A stretch of 7,130 nucleotides of DNA from an uncultured Collinsella sp. (GCA_959599615.1 CAUGKA010000105.1:1-7130); one strand, 5' to 3'; shown: positions 1 to 6,988, counted from the first letter of the stretch. Notes: generated from the sequence alone by a model not told the origin. Numbers and translations: made by a program.

Positions 1-7
1 ACGCAAA

Positions 8-30
8 GAAGGCCACTTAATGTGGCCTTC
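8..30 (-). terminator. Probable rho-independent terminator of the operon
   Basis: A perfect 9-bp stem (8-16 pairs with 22-30) encloses a 5-nt loop. Read on the minus strand the stem is followed by TTTGCGT, a short and imperfect U-tract. A second, outer pairing (CGCAA at 2-6 with TTGCG at 34-38) could lengthen the stem but would compete with termination. It lies about 70 bp past the tsaD stop codon, where the end of the minus-strand operon is expected. Read on the plus strand there is no T-run, so it is less likely to serve a plus-strand gene. The window edge prevents seeing what comes next, and it could be bidirectional with a convergent gene. Confidence 0.6.
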
Positions 31-99
31 GTCTTGCGCAGGACTGTAGAGCAGGAAACCTTATATCCGGCCCCCCGTCCGGGGACCGCGCCGTACCAG

Positions 100-2484
100 C
101 TACAGTGTCATGTTTGGATCGGCATCGACGTCGAACGGCGAGATTTCACCTCGGTCGAATTTACGGCGGGCGACCTCCGCGATCATGGCTGCGTTATCGG
201 TGCACGCCGAAAGCGGTGGCACCGTTACGCGGATCCCCTGACGCCCAAGCTTCTTGATCATCATCTCGCGCAGATGCGGATTAGCCGAGACGCCGCCGCC
301 GATGCAGTATTCCTTGCATCCGGTGGCATGCAGGGCGTTTTTGGCCTTCTTGTACTGCACGTCAAAGACCGCCGCCTCAAACGAGGCCGCTAGGTCGGGC
401 AGGCGAATCGTGCGCCCGGCCTTGGTCTCCTGCTCGATGTAGAGCGTCACCGCCGTCTTGAGGCCCGAAAGCGAGAAGCGATAGTCCCCCCTGCTGTTAA
501 GCGCACGGGGGAAATCGATCGCCTTGGGGTTGCCCGTCTCGGCAAGCTTGGAGATGATAGGGCCTCCGGGATAGCCAAGGCCCAGTGCCTTTGCCACCTT
601 GTCGAAGGCTTCGCCCACGGCGTCGTCGAGCGTCTCGCCAAGCACTTCATAGTCGCCCCATGCCTTTACGTGCACGAGCATGGTGTGCCCGCCCGAAACG
701 AGCGTAAAGATAAACGGGGGCTTGAGGTCGGGCTGCGCCAACAGGTTGGCAAACAGGTGGCCCTCCAGATGATTGACGCACACCAGCGGTTTGCCGGCAG
801 CATACGCAAAGCCCTTGGCAAAGGCGACACCCACCACCAGGGCACCCACCAGGCCAGGACCTTGCGTCACGCCCACAGCGGCAAGCTCACTTGGCGCAAT
901 GGCTCCGCCCGTAAGGCCCAGCGACGCTGCGGCGTCCTCGAGCGCCGCGTCCACGACGCTCACGATGACCTCAACGTGCTTGCGCGAGGCGATCTCGGGC
1001 ACCACGCCGCCAAAACGGGCATGGAAATCGATCTGCGTCGACACCTGGTTGGCCAGCATATTGCCATCCGCATCGATAATCGCCACCGCCGTCTCGTCGC
1101 AGGAACTCTCGATGGCAAGCACTAGGCGGCGGCGCTCAATTTCGGCACGCTCCCCCTCGGAGCGCCTAGGCGCAGGCAGCGGCCATACGCGCTGCTCTGC
1201 CGCCGTCGGCTCGGGCGAGGCATTGTCGACCGGAAGCACCAGGGGCAGCGGAGCCGTCATGACGATGGCATCCTTGCCGGCACCATAATAGCCGCGGCGC
1301 CATCCTGCCTCGGTAAAGCCCAGAGCGTTATAAAGCGCGATCGCTCCCTTGTTGTCGTCCTCGACCTCGAGCGAAGCCGTGGTGCAGCCGAGCATCTGGG
1401 CATCATAGCTCACATGCGACAGCAGCTTGCGGGCAATGCCCTCACGGCGATGTGCCGGGTCGACGGCGACATCCAGAATCTGCACATCACCGTCCACGAC
1501 CATACCGCCGGCAAGGCCCAGCAGCTTGCCATCGTCGTGTGCCACCCACCAACTACGCGGCGCAGCGACGTCCTCGCCCAGTTCGGACAGAAACATGCCC
1601 GGCGTCCACGCCTCGTGTCCGGCACCTTCAAAGCAGGCAGCCTCTAGCGCGCTCGCGCCCTCGGCATCCGCCGCGCCCATGGGACGGAACTGCAGATGAC
1701 GACCGGCGAGCTCATCGGCAACGCCCGTAATTTCGCTCTGTGCACTCTCAGCAAGACCAAGACGCTTGCGCTCGTTTTCCTCGGCATCCGAAAGGCGCGT
1801 GTAAATCGGCAGGACGCGAGCCGGATCGCCGTCACCCGCAGCGTGCGCGAGCAGCAAGCCCTCGCCCGAAGGCCACCACAGGTCGCGCTCCACGCAGCGG
1901 GCGGTCTCGTCCTCACCCAGCAGCTTGCCATAGCGCACGAGACCGTCACCGGTCAGCTGAACCTGGTCCCAGTCCGCTGCTCGGCGCCACTCATCGAGCG
2001 CCACGGCGGCCTTGACCACGTGTTCGCGCTCAAATTGACGCTCGGGTCCCTCATCGACCAGCATATACAGCGCCGGATATACCTCACCGCGCATAGCATC
2101 GGCCAAGATACCAAGCTTGCCGCGCACGCCAGCCTTCCACGCCGTCCAAGCGCAAGCGTCGAGCGTCGACACGCCCAGCAGCGGAACATTGGCACCGCGC
2201 GCGAGGCCCTTGGCAGTGGAGATGCCGATGCGCACACCCGTAAACGACCCCGGGCCGCGGCCGACCACGTAGCAACCAACATCGCTGCGATCCAGACCGG
2301 CTTGAGCCAGCGCGCCATCAACGGTATTCACGAGCTCAACGTTGGCGTGACGGCGACACATGTGGTCGCCACTCACGAGCTTCGTCTCGCCCGTCTGCCC
2401 ATCAATCCAGCTTGCCGCGCAGGCAAGCATGTCGGTCGAAGTATCGAGCGCCACCACCAGCGCGTTGTCGTTATGCAAGCTCAT
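100..2484 (-). CDS. tsaD: TsaB-RimI-TsaD fusion: t6A tRNA modification and ribosomal protein S18 acetyltransferase
   Basis: One 794-residue protein carries three enzymes that are usually separate. Residues 1 to about 235 are TsaB, the inactive ASKHA-fold partner, with ALDTST near residue 12, GRGPGSFTGVRIG at 75-87 and a DAMRGEVY block near 129. Residues 264 to about 412 are a RimI-type GNAT domain. It has the acetyl-CoA loop R346-x-x-G349-x-A351, and E373 and Y385 at the 12-residue spacing of the RimI catalytic Glu and Tyr. Residues 454-794 are TsaD: AIESSCDETA near 457, the metal-binding HLEGH with H572 and H576, FSLSGLKTAV, CIGGGVSANPHLRE and CTDNAA with D763. TsaD with TsaB and TsaE moves the threonylcarbamoyl group onto A37 of ANN-decoding tRNAs; RimI acetylates the N-terminal alanine of S18. 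A Pro/Ala-rich linker (about 413-453) joins RimI to TsaD. I chose the ATG at 2484 because AAGG (2494-2497) sits 9 nt upstream; a TTG at 2502 would add six residues. The start overlaps tsaE by 14 nt. Confidence 0.95.
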   Translation of the reverse strand: MSLHNDNALVVALDTSTDMLACAASWIDGQTGETKLVSGDHMCRRHANVELVNTVDGALAQAGLDRSDVGCYVVGRGPGSFTGVRIGISTAKGLARGANVPLLGVSTLDACAWTAWKAGVRGKLGILADAMRGEVYPALYMLVDEGPERQFEREHVVKAAVALDEWRRAADWDQVQLTGDGLVRYGKLLGEDETARCVERDLWWPSGEGLLLAHAAGDGDPARVLPIYTRLSDAEENERKRLGLAESAQSEITGVADELAGRHLQFRPMGAADAEGASALEAACFEGAGHEAWTPGMFLSELGEDVAAPRSWWVAHDDGKLLGLAGGMVVDGDVQILDVAVDPAHRREGIARKLLSHVSYDAQMLGCTTASLEVEDDNKGAIALYNALGFTEAGWRRGYYGAGKDAIVMTAPLPLVLPVDNASPEPTAAEQRVWPLPAPRRSEGERAEIERRRLVLAIESSCDETAVAIIDADGNMLANQVSTQIDFHARFGGVVPEIASRKHVEVIVSVVDAALEDAAASLGLTGGAIAPSELAAVGVTQGPGLVGALVVGVAFAKGFAYAAGKPLVCVNHLEGHLFANLLAQPDLKPPFIFTLVSGGHTMLVHVKAWGDYEVLGETLDDAVGEAFDKVAKALGLGYPGGPIISKLAETGNPKAIDFPRALNSRGDYRFSLSGLKTAVTLYIEQETKAGRTIRLPDLAASFEAAVFDVQYKKAKNALHATGCKEYCIGGGVSANPHLREMMIKKLGRQGIRVTVPPLSACTDNAAMIAEVARRKFDRGEISPFDVDADPNMTL

Positions 2485-2977
2485 CTTGTACAGCCTTATC
2501 AATCAAATGGGAAAGCTCCATTGCGCGGTCACCGTGCGCCTCGAGCGTTATCGTTCGCACATCGCTGTCGCCCTCATCACGCCTGAGCGTCACCGAAAGA
2601 TACTCATCCGTCAGCTCGTCTTGGAATTGTTCGCCCCATTCCAGCAGGCAAGCACCCTCATAGCCCAGCACATCGAAAATGCCCGTATCCTCGAGCTCGT
2701 AGGCATGCTCCAGGCGGTATAGATCAAAGTGAAACAGCGGAATACGACCTTGATCGTGGACGGCCATGAGCGCAAACGTAGGGCTCGTAACCATATGCCC
2801 ATCGCCCAGCCCGCGCGAGACGCCCTTGGTAAAGTGAGTTTTGCCCACTCCCAGGCCACCGGTCAGGATGAGCACATCGCCGTCCTCAAGGCACGGTGCA
2901 ATTAGCTCGCCAAAGTACTCCGTATCGGCAGCGCAAGTCGTTTTGTAAATACCTACCCCCAGGCGCTCCAGGGACAT
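2471..2977 (-). CDS. tsaE: tRNA t6A biosynthesis ATPase TsaE
   Basis: TsaE is the small cytoplasmic P-loop ATPase that binds the TsaB-TsaD heterodimer and is needed for repeated rounds of t6A37 formation on tRNA. At 168 residues it has the usual family length. The family marks appear in order: the Walker A loop GGLGVGKT (40-47, with K46 and T47), the switch-like SPTF (65-68), HFDLYRLE (83-90, with D85) and EWGEQF (113-118, with W114). The ATG at 2977 is preceded by AAGGAG at a 5-nt distance, inside a 12-bp gap after the glycosylase gene. Its 3' end overlaps the start of the TsaB-RimI-TsaD gene, so the parts of the t6A machinery are made from adjacent, coupled reading frames. Nothing looks damaged. 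TsaC/Sua5, which makes the threonylcarbamoyl-AMP substrate, is not in this window. Confidence 0.95.
   Translation of the reverse strand: MSLERLGVGIYKTTCAADTEYFGELIAPCLEDGDVLILTGGLGVGKTHFTKGVSRGLGDGHMVTSPTFALMAVHDQGRIPLFHFDLYRLEHAYELEDTGIFDVLGYEGACLLEWGEQFQDELTDEYLSVTLRRDEGDSDVRTITLEAHGDRAMELSHLIDKAVQDELA
2494..2497 (-). promoter_or_regulatory. Ribosome binding site of the TsaB-RimI-TsaD gene
   Basis: AAGG lies 9 nt before the ATG at 2484, inside the tsaE reading frame. It favours that ATG over the TTG at 2502, whose nearest purine-rich stretch (GGAG) is about 13 nt away. The site is modest, and coupling to tsaE translation probably helps. Confidence 0.55.
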
Positions 2978-2989
2978 ACATGCTCCTTA

Positions 2990-3610
2990 TTATTCCGAGG
3001 CGTCCTCTGGCGCGGGATGTCGCTCCAGATAGTCGCCCAGCATCTTAAAGTCTTCCTCCAGCAGCTCCTGCCACGCCGGATTGCGTAGCGCTGCTGCCGG
3101 ATGGAAAGTGGGCATCACCACAAAGTGCCCCATCTGATGGAACCTGCCGCGCAGCTTGGTAATGCCGATCTCGGTCTTGAGCACAAAGTGCGTTGCGGGG
3201 TTGCCGAGCGTCACGATGATATCGGGCCAGATGCTTCGAATCTGCTCGCGCAAAAACGGTGAGCAAGCCAGCACTTCCTCGGGGCGCGGATTGCGGTTTC
3301 CCGGCGGGCGGCACTTAAGCACGTTGGCAATGTAGACGTCTTCGCGTTTGAGCCCCGCCAGCGACAAAATGCCGTTGAGGTCCTCGCCTGCCGCCCCCAC
3401 AAAGGGCTCGCCCTGCAAATCCTCATTGCGGCCCGGCGCCTCGCCAATAAACATCACGCGAGCGCGGGGGTTTCCCACGCCAAACACGATATTGTGACGC
3501 GACTGGTAGAGCTGGCAGAGGTGACAATCGCCCAGAACGGCCTCAATTTCCTCGAGTGCGACCTCACGTGGTGCCTGATGGGTATGGCCGGGGATGTGCA
3601 TGACGCCCAT
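2990..3610 (-). CDS. Family-4 (iron-sulfur) uracil-DNA glycosylase
   Basis: This 206-residue protein fits the family-4 uracil-DNA glycosylases (UDGa type), which cut uracil out of DNA after cytosine deamination and start base excision repair. The active-site motif is GEAPG at 56-60 followed by ED at 63-64, and the second motif is HPAA at 170-173. Four cysteines, C29, C32, C100 and C116, are placed like the ligands of the family's 4Fe-4S cluster. The block KCRPPGNRNP (99-108) around C100 is also typical. The ATG at 3610 has AGGAG 5 nt upstream, and the SD overlaps the alr stop codon (TAGGAG). A second ATG at 3601 would remove three residues and is less well supported. Related family-5 enzymes and the SPO1-polymerase-like branch share the fold, but GEAPG with HPAA argues for family 4. 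It sits between alr and tsaE, and I know of no functional link to its neighbours. Confidence 0.9.
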   Translation of the reverse strand: MGVMHIPGHTHQAPREVALEEIEAVLGDCHLCQLYQSRHNIVFGVGNPRARVMFIGEAPGRNEDLQGEPFVGAAGEDLNGILSLAGLKREDVYIANVLKCRPPGNRNPRPEEVLACSPFLREQIRSIWPDIIVTLGNPATHFVLKTEIGITKLRGRFHQMGHFVVMPTFHPAAALRNPAWQELLEEDFKMLGDYLERHPAPEDASE

Positions 3611-3618
3611 AGCGGCTC

Positions 3619-4764
3619 CTACACGTAGACCTTGTCGAGACGCATGCCAAAGCCGCAGGCGACCTCGTAGTTAATCGTTCCGCGCAGTCGGGCCATCTCG
3701 TCCATAGTGATCTCGGCGTCGCCATCGCGGCCGACAATGATCATCTCGTCACCATACTCGGCCTCGGGAATCTCGTGTGCCGGGTTGGACTGAATGGCGA
3801 CCATAAACTGGTCCATGCAGATATTGCCAACCTGATGCACGCGCTCGCCGCGATACAGCACATCCATACGATTGGAAAGCGTACGCGATAGGCCATCGGC
3901 ATAACCGATCGGCAGCGTGCAGATCTGAACGCGCGTACGCGGTACGCGGTAGGTAAAACCGTAGCCCACGCCCTCGCCCATCGCAGGGTGTGCCACGCGC
4001 GTCACGCGCGCATGGACGCTCATAACGGGATCAAGCTGCATCACGCGGCCACTCAGCTCGCACGGCTGCATGCCATACAAGCCGACGCCGGCGCGAATCA
4101 TATCAAAATGCATCGAGGGGTCGAGCATCGAGGACGGCGTGTTGGCGCAGTGCACGATACCGCACTCAAAGCCCGCATCCTTAATGGCCTGAACGGCCTC
4201 GGTAAAGCGCTGACACTGCAGTTTGTAGTCCCAGCCCGAAGGTTCATCGGCCGTGGCGAAGTGCGTAAATACGCCGTCGCACTGAATACCGCGATGGAAA
4301 TTAATACCGCGGACAAAGTCGAGCACCTGCGTGTAATGTACGCCAATGCGGTTCATGCCCGTCTCGATGGCGAGATGATACTTGCCCACCTTGCCCGCCG
4401 CGACGGCACATTCGCCATACGCAAGAGCAAAGTCAGACGTATAGACCGAGGGCATGATATCAAACTCGAGCAACGTCGGAATGGCCTCGATAGGCGGCTC
4501 GCTTAGGATGAGGACGGGTTTCGTAATCCCGCCCTGTCGGAGCTCAACGCCCTCGTTAACCGTCGCCACGGCAAACATGTCGGCACCGGCAGAATACATG
4601 ATCTTGGCGCACTCAACAGCTCCATGACCATAAGCATCGGCCTTGACCACACAGCACAGGCGCTGACGTGGATTCAGCAAGTTCTTATAGGCCCTCGTGT
4701 TGCGACGGAGCGCCCCGCGGTCGATCTCGACCCAGGACCAGCGCGTCAAATCGGCTTTATTCAT
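3619..4764 (-). CDS. alr: Alanine racemase
   Basis: This is a PLP-dependent fold-III racemase that interconverts L- and D-alanine in the cytoplasm and supplies D-alanine for peptidoglycan. The 381-residue length is normal. The N-terminal TIM-barrel half carries the PLP lysine K41 in VVKADAYGHG (39-48). The conserved ETGMNRIG (134-141) follows, with Glu where Asp is common. The C-terminal beta domain holds the second catalytic base, Y268, in the GVGYGFTY block, then LPIGYADG (284-291) and GNICMDQ (313-319). The ATG at 4764 is 2 bp after the nnr stop. No strong Shine-Dalgarno sequence is visible, only GGA about 9 nt upstream inside the end of nnr, so translation probably depends on re-initiation from nnr. 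It is followed 8 bp later by the glycosylase gene. Both catalytic residues are present, so I expect an active enzyme. Confidence 0.96.
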   Translation of the reverse strand: MNKADLTRWSWVEIDRGALRRNTRAYKNLLNPRQRLCCVVKADAYGHGAVECAKIMYSAGADMFAVATVNEGVELRQGGITKPVLILSEPPIEAIPTLLEFDIMPSVYTSDFALAYGECAVAAGKVGKYHLAIETGMNRIGVHYTQVLDFVRGINFHRGIQCDGVFTHFATADEPSGWDYKLQCQRFTEAVQAIKDAGFECGIVHCANTPSSMLDPSMHFDMIRAGVGLYGMQPCELSGRVMQLDPVMSVHARVTRVAHPAMGEGVGYGFTYRVPRTRVQICTLPIGYADGLSRTLSNRMDVLYRGERVHQVGNICMDQFMVAIQSNPAHEIPEAEYGDEMIIVGRDGDAEITMDEMARLRGTINYEVACGFGMRLDKVYV

Positions 4765-4766
4765 GA

Positions 4767-6383
4767 TTAGTCATCCGACCCTTCGTCCATGATTCCCAGA
4801 TCTTCGAGCGCATCCTTTGCCGCCAGCTCCATGGCAGGACCGATCAAGTCGATAAGATCGGTTGCGATAACGCTCTTCTCACCATACTCCGTCGCCGCGG
4901 CAAAACCGGCGTAGCTGTGAAGTGCGACGGCGTACGAATACAGCAACTCCCAACGATCCATCTCGTCGCGCATGGTGGCAAGCGTGCCGGCCAAAATACC
5001 CGCCAGAACATCACCCGAACCGGCAGTTGCCAGAGAAGCCGGACCCGAGAGTGGCAGCAGCACGCGCTCAACACCACAGATAGCCGTCGTCGGCCCCTTG
5101 GCAATGACCACCAGATTGTCGGAGCCTGCAGCCCAAACAACCTTCTGCGCGGCCGCAATCGCGGTACCAAGGTCGTTCACCTCGTCACCGGCAACCAGAC
5201 GCGAAAGCTCACGATAGTGCGGCGTCATAACCAACGGCTGCTCGCGGCGATACATCTCGGGGTTACTATCAATACCGTCAATGGCAATCTTAGCAAGGCA
5301 GTTGAGTGCATCGGCGTCCAAAATTAGCGGTACATCAAGCTCGAGCAAGCCCGAAACCACCTGCATAGCGCCGGCAGACGTCGTCATACCGGGACCGCAC
5401 AGCACGCAGCTGTACTTCTTTGCGATCTCGCACACCGTCATGCGCGCAGCGGCGCCAAAGGAGCCGCGGGAATCAGACGGAATAGCAAAAACGGGAATCG
5501 AAGGAAGTGCCATGCGAATGAGATTGGCACAGGCGTCAGGAGCCGCGACTGCCACGTAACCAGCACCCGCGCGAGCTGCAGACTTGGCCGCCATAATGGC
5601 AGCACCAGGATATTGCGCAGATCCGGCGACAATAAGCACAGAGCCACGGGAATACTTATCGATATTCGATGGTAGCGGAGCAAAGTAATCAACTAAGTCA
5701 CCGGGCTCGACAATCTCGGCGGCGTGGTCGACATCATCGATGACCTCGTCAAGACGGTCGTAAAGATTGCCGCAGATCAAATCGCCAGCATACTCAGGAC
5801 CATCAGCGCTATACAGACCAATCTTGGGCGCAATCATCGTCACCGTGCGCTCGGCACGAATGCAGTCGTCATCAACAACGCCCGTCTCGGCATTCAGGCC
5901 CGAGGGGACATCAATGGATACGACACAATCGGCGCATTCATTGACCGTAGGAATCCAAATGGAGAACGGCGCACGCAGATTCCCGTGGAAACCGGTACCA
6001 AAAATGGCATCGACAACAACATCGGCCTTATCGATCAAAACCTCGAGTTCGTCACGCGAGGGACCGACGCAAACGTGCACATCGCGGCCGGCAGTTCGAC
6101 GAGCAACATGACGTGCCAGAGCAGCAGGAATCTCATCCGGCTCAACCGGAGAAACGATATCCACGTCCACACCCTTGTGGCTCAGGATATCGGCGGCAAC
6201 CCAACCGTCGCCGCCATTATTACCAAAACCGACCAGAACGAGAACCCGATCGGGATTGAGCTTCAAGACCTCGTTGGCGGCAAACTCACCCGCTAGCTCC
6301 ATAAGCTCGGCCTTCGAAGTCCCTTCGCGTTCGATGATATCCTCGAGACGAACGACTTCTTCGGTACTCAAAACCGGTTTCAT
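4767..6383 (-). CDS. nnr: Bifunctional NAD(P)HX epimerase / ADP-dependent NAD(P)HX dehydratase
   Basis: The protein repairs hydrated NADH and NADPH. The N-terminal YjeF_N domain (about 1-230) interconverts R- and S-NAD(P)HX, and the C-terminal ribokinase-like domain (about 235-520) dehydrates S-NAD(P)HX, using ADP in bacteria. The 538 residues fit the two-domain form. N-terminal marks are GFGNNGGDG (52-60), VVVDAIFGTGF (122-132, with D125) and SIDVPSGLN (156-164). C-terminal marks are YSRGSVLIVAGS (244-255), DADALN (356-361), MTPH (386-389) and ATAGSGDVLAG (452-462) with the putative catalytic D458. After MTPH the common P-G-E reads Y-R-E, so the Gly is replaced by Arg while the Glu is kept. 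The last 20 or so residues are acidic. The ATG at 6383 directly abuts the acpS stop (TAGATG), and its AGGAG ribosome site lies in the last acpS codons, 5 nt upstream. Confidence 0.95.
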   Translation of the reverse strand: MKPVLSTEEVVRLEDIIEREGTSKAELMELAGEFAANEVLKLNPDRVLVLVGFGNNGGDGWVAADILSHKGVDVDIVSPVEPDEIPAALARHVARRTAGRDVHVCVGPSRDELEVLIDKADVVVDAIFGTGFHGNLRAPFSIWIPTVNECADCVVSIDVPSGLNAETGVVDDDCIRAERTVTMIAPKIGLYSADGPEYAGDLICGNLYDRLDEVIDDVDHAAEIVEPGDLVDYFAPLPSNIDKYSRGSVLIVAGSAQYPGAAIMAAKSAARAGAGYVAVAAPDACANLIRMALPSIPVFAIPSDSRGSFGAAARMTVCEIAKKYSCVLCGPGMTTSAGAMQVVSGLLELDVPLILDADALNCLAKIAIDGIDSNPEMYRREQPLVMTPHYRELSRLVAGDEVNDLGTAIAAAQKVVWAAGSDNLVVIAKGPTTAICGVERVLLPLSGPASLATAGSGDVLAGILAGTLATMRDEMDRWELLYSYAVALHSYAGFAAATEYGEKSVIATDLIDLIGPAMELAAKDALEDLGIMDEGSDD

Positions 6384-6923
6384 CTATGCTCCTAGCGTAT
6401 CTTGCGAAGCATCGCCCAGGTGCTCCGTCAATGCTGAATTCTGCAGCTGCTCGAGCTCATCTAATACAGAGCGAGCCTCTTTAAATGTCTGCGCAACGCG
6501 TTTCTTGGTACTCACCTTTTCCTCTTTTGGCTTAGGCCGAGCATCTTCGGTAATCGCGATGGCATTCGCAACGGCCAAGTCTCCCGTAAGCGTAATGGAA
6601 AGAGCGACCTCAACAACACCCAGTTCTTGAGCGATCTCGAGAGCACGGCCCGAAAGCAGCGCCTTCGGTTTGCCGAGTTTATCACGCGTTACCGAAACAT
6701 CCTTGCGACCCACGCCTTGACTAAAACCCGTGCCAAGAGCTTTAAGCACCGCCTCACGCGAAGCAAAGCGGCTGGCATAGTGAGCAGCGGGACGCGATGA
6801 TGCATCGCAATACGCACGCTCTTCTTCGGTAAACACACGCCGAGCAAACGACGGCGTCTTTTCAAGAATTGATTTCATGCGGGAAATCTCGACGATATCA
6901 ACGCCGATACCAGCTTCAGCCAT
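6384..6923 (-). CDS. acpS: Holo-[acyl-carrier-protein] synthase with C-terminal extension
   Basis: AcpS moves the 4'-phosphopantetheine arm of CoA onto a serine of acyl carrier protein, switching on fatty acid synthesis. The 179-residue product has GIGVDIVEISR (5-15) with the metal ligand D9, and the block RFASREAVLKALGTG (52-66) with E57 and K61, matching Bacillus AcpS E58 and K62. The usual SISHT-like motif reads SITLT (109-113), so a Leu at 112 stands where a His is normal. AcpS is usually about 120-130 residues. Here a Lys/Glu-rich, probably helical tail of about 54 residues follows residue 125. I chose the ATG at 6923 because GGAGG lies 5 nt upstream. The in-frame ATG at 6935 has no ribosome site and overlaps that GGAGG. 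It is first in the operon, and its stop abuts the nnr start. A Sfp-type transferase is unlikely given the length and motifs. Confidence 0.93.
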   Translation of the reverse strand: MAEAGIGVDIVEISRMKSILEKTPSFARRVFTEEERAYCDASSRPAAHYASRFASREAVLKALGTGFSQGVGRKDVSVTRDKLGKPKALLSGRALEIAQELGVVEVALSITLTGDLAVANAIAITEDARPKPKEEKVSTKKRVAQTFKEARSVLDELEQLQNSALTEHLGDASQDTLGA

Positions 6924-6928
6924 GTTCA

Positions 6929-6933
6929 CCTCC
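6929..6933 (-). promoter_or_regulatory. acpS ribosome binding site
   Basis: GGAGG, continuing as GGAGGTGA, lies 5 nt before the ATG at 6923. It decides the acpS start: the alternative in-frame ATG at 6933-6935 shares its last G with this site and has no Shine-Dalgarno sequence of its own. Confidence 0.85.
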
Positions 6934-6952
6934 ATATCGCACAGACTAAGTT

Positions 6953-6982
6953 ATTGTAGCCCGTTCACAGAAGATGCGACAA
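6953..6982 (-). promoter_or_regulatory. Predicted proximal promoter of the acpS operon
   Basis: On the minus strand a TTGTCG box (6977-6982, four of six bases of the sigma-70-type -35 consensus) is followed after 18 nt by TACAAT (6953-6958, five of six of the -10 consensus). Transcription would begin near 6946, leaving a leader of about 22 nt that carries the GGAGG ribosome site. The spacer is one base longer than ideal. This is a consensus match only. Confidence 0.5.
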
Positions 6983-6988
6983 ACGAGG

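Noticed and set aside
73..84. CCCC-GTCC-GGGG hairpin just past the tsaD stop
   Set aside because: It is only four base pairs in a C-rich stretch with no following T-run; the hairpin at 8-30 is a better terminator.
22..393. Plus-strand open frame near the left edge
   Set aside because: It starts inside the probable terminator hairpin and lies almost wholly antisense to the TsaD C-terminus, with no family motif.
1696..2586. Long plus-strand open frame of 296 codons opposite the TsaB region
   Set aside because: It is antisense to a domain with clear TsaB and GNAT motifs, runs on into the antisense of tsaE, and its translation shows no recognisable family motif. High GC makes long shadow frames common.
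3988..4506. Plus-strand open frame of 172 codons
   Set aside because: It mirrors alr, which has its full motif set on the other strand.
5724..6296. Plus-strand open frame of 190 codons
   Set aside because: It mirrors the NAD(P)HX epimerase domain and has no motif of its own.
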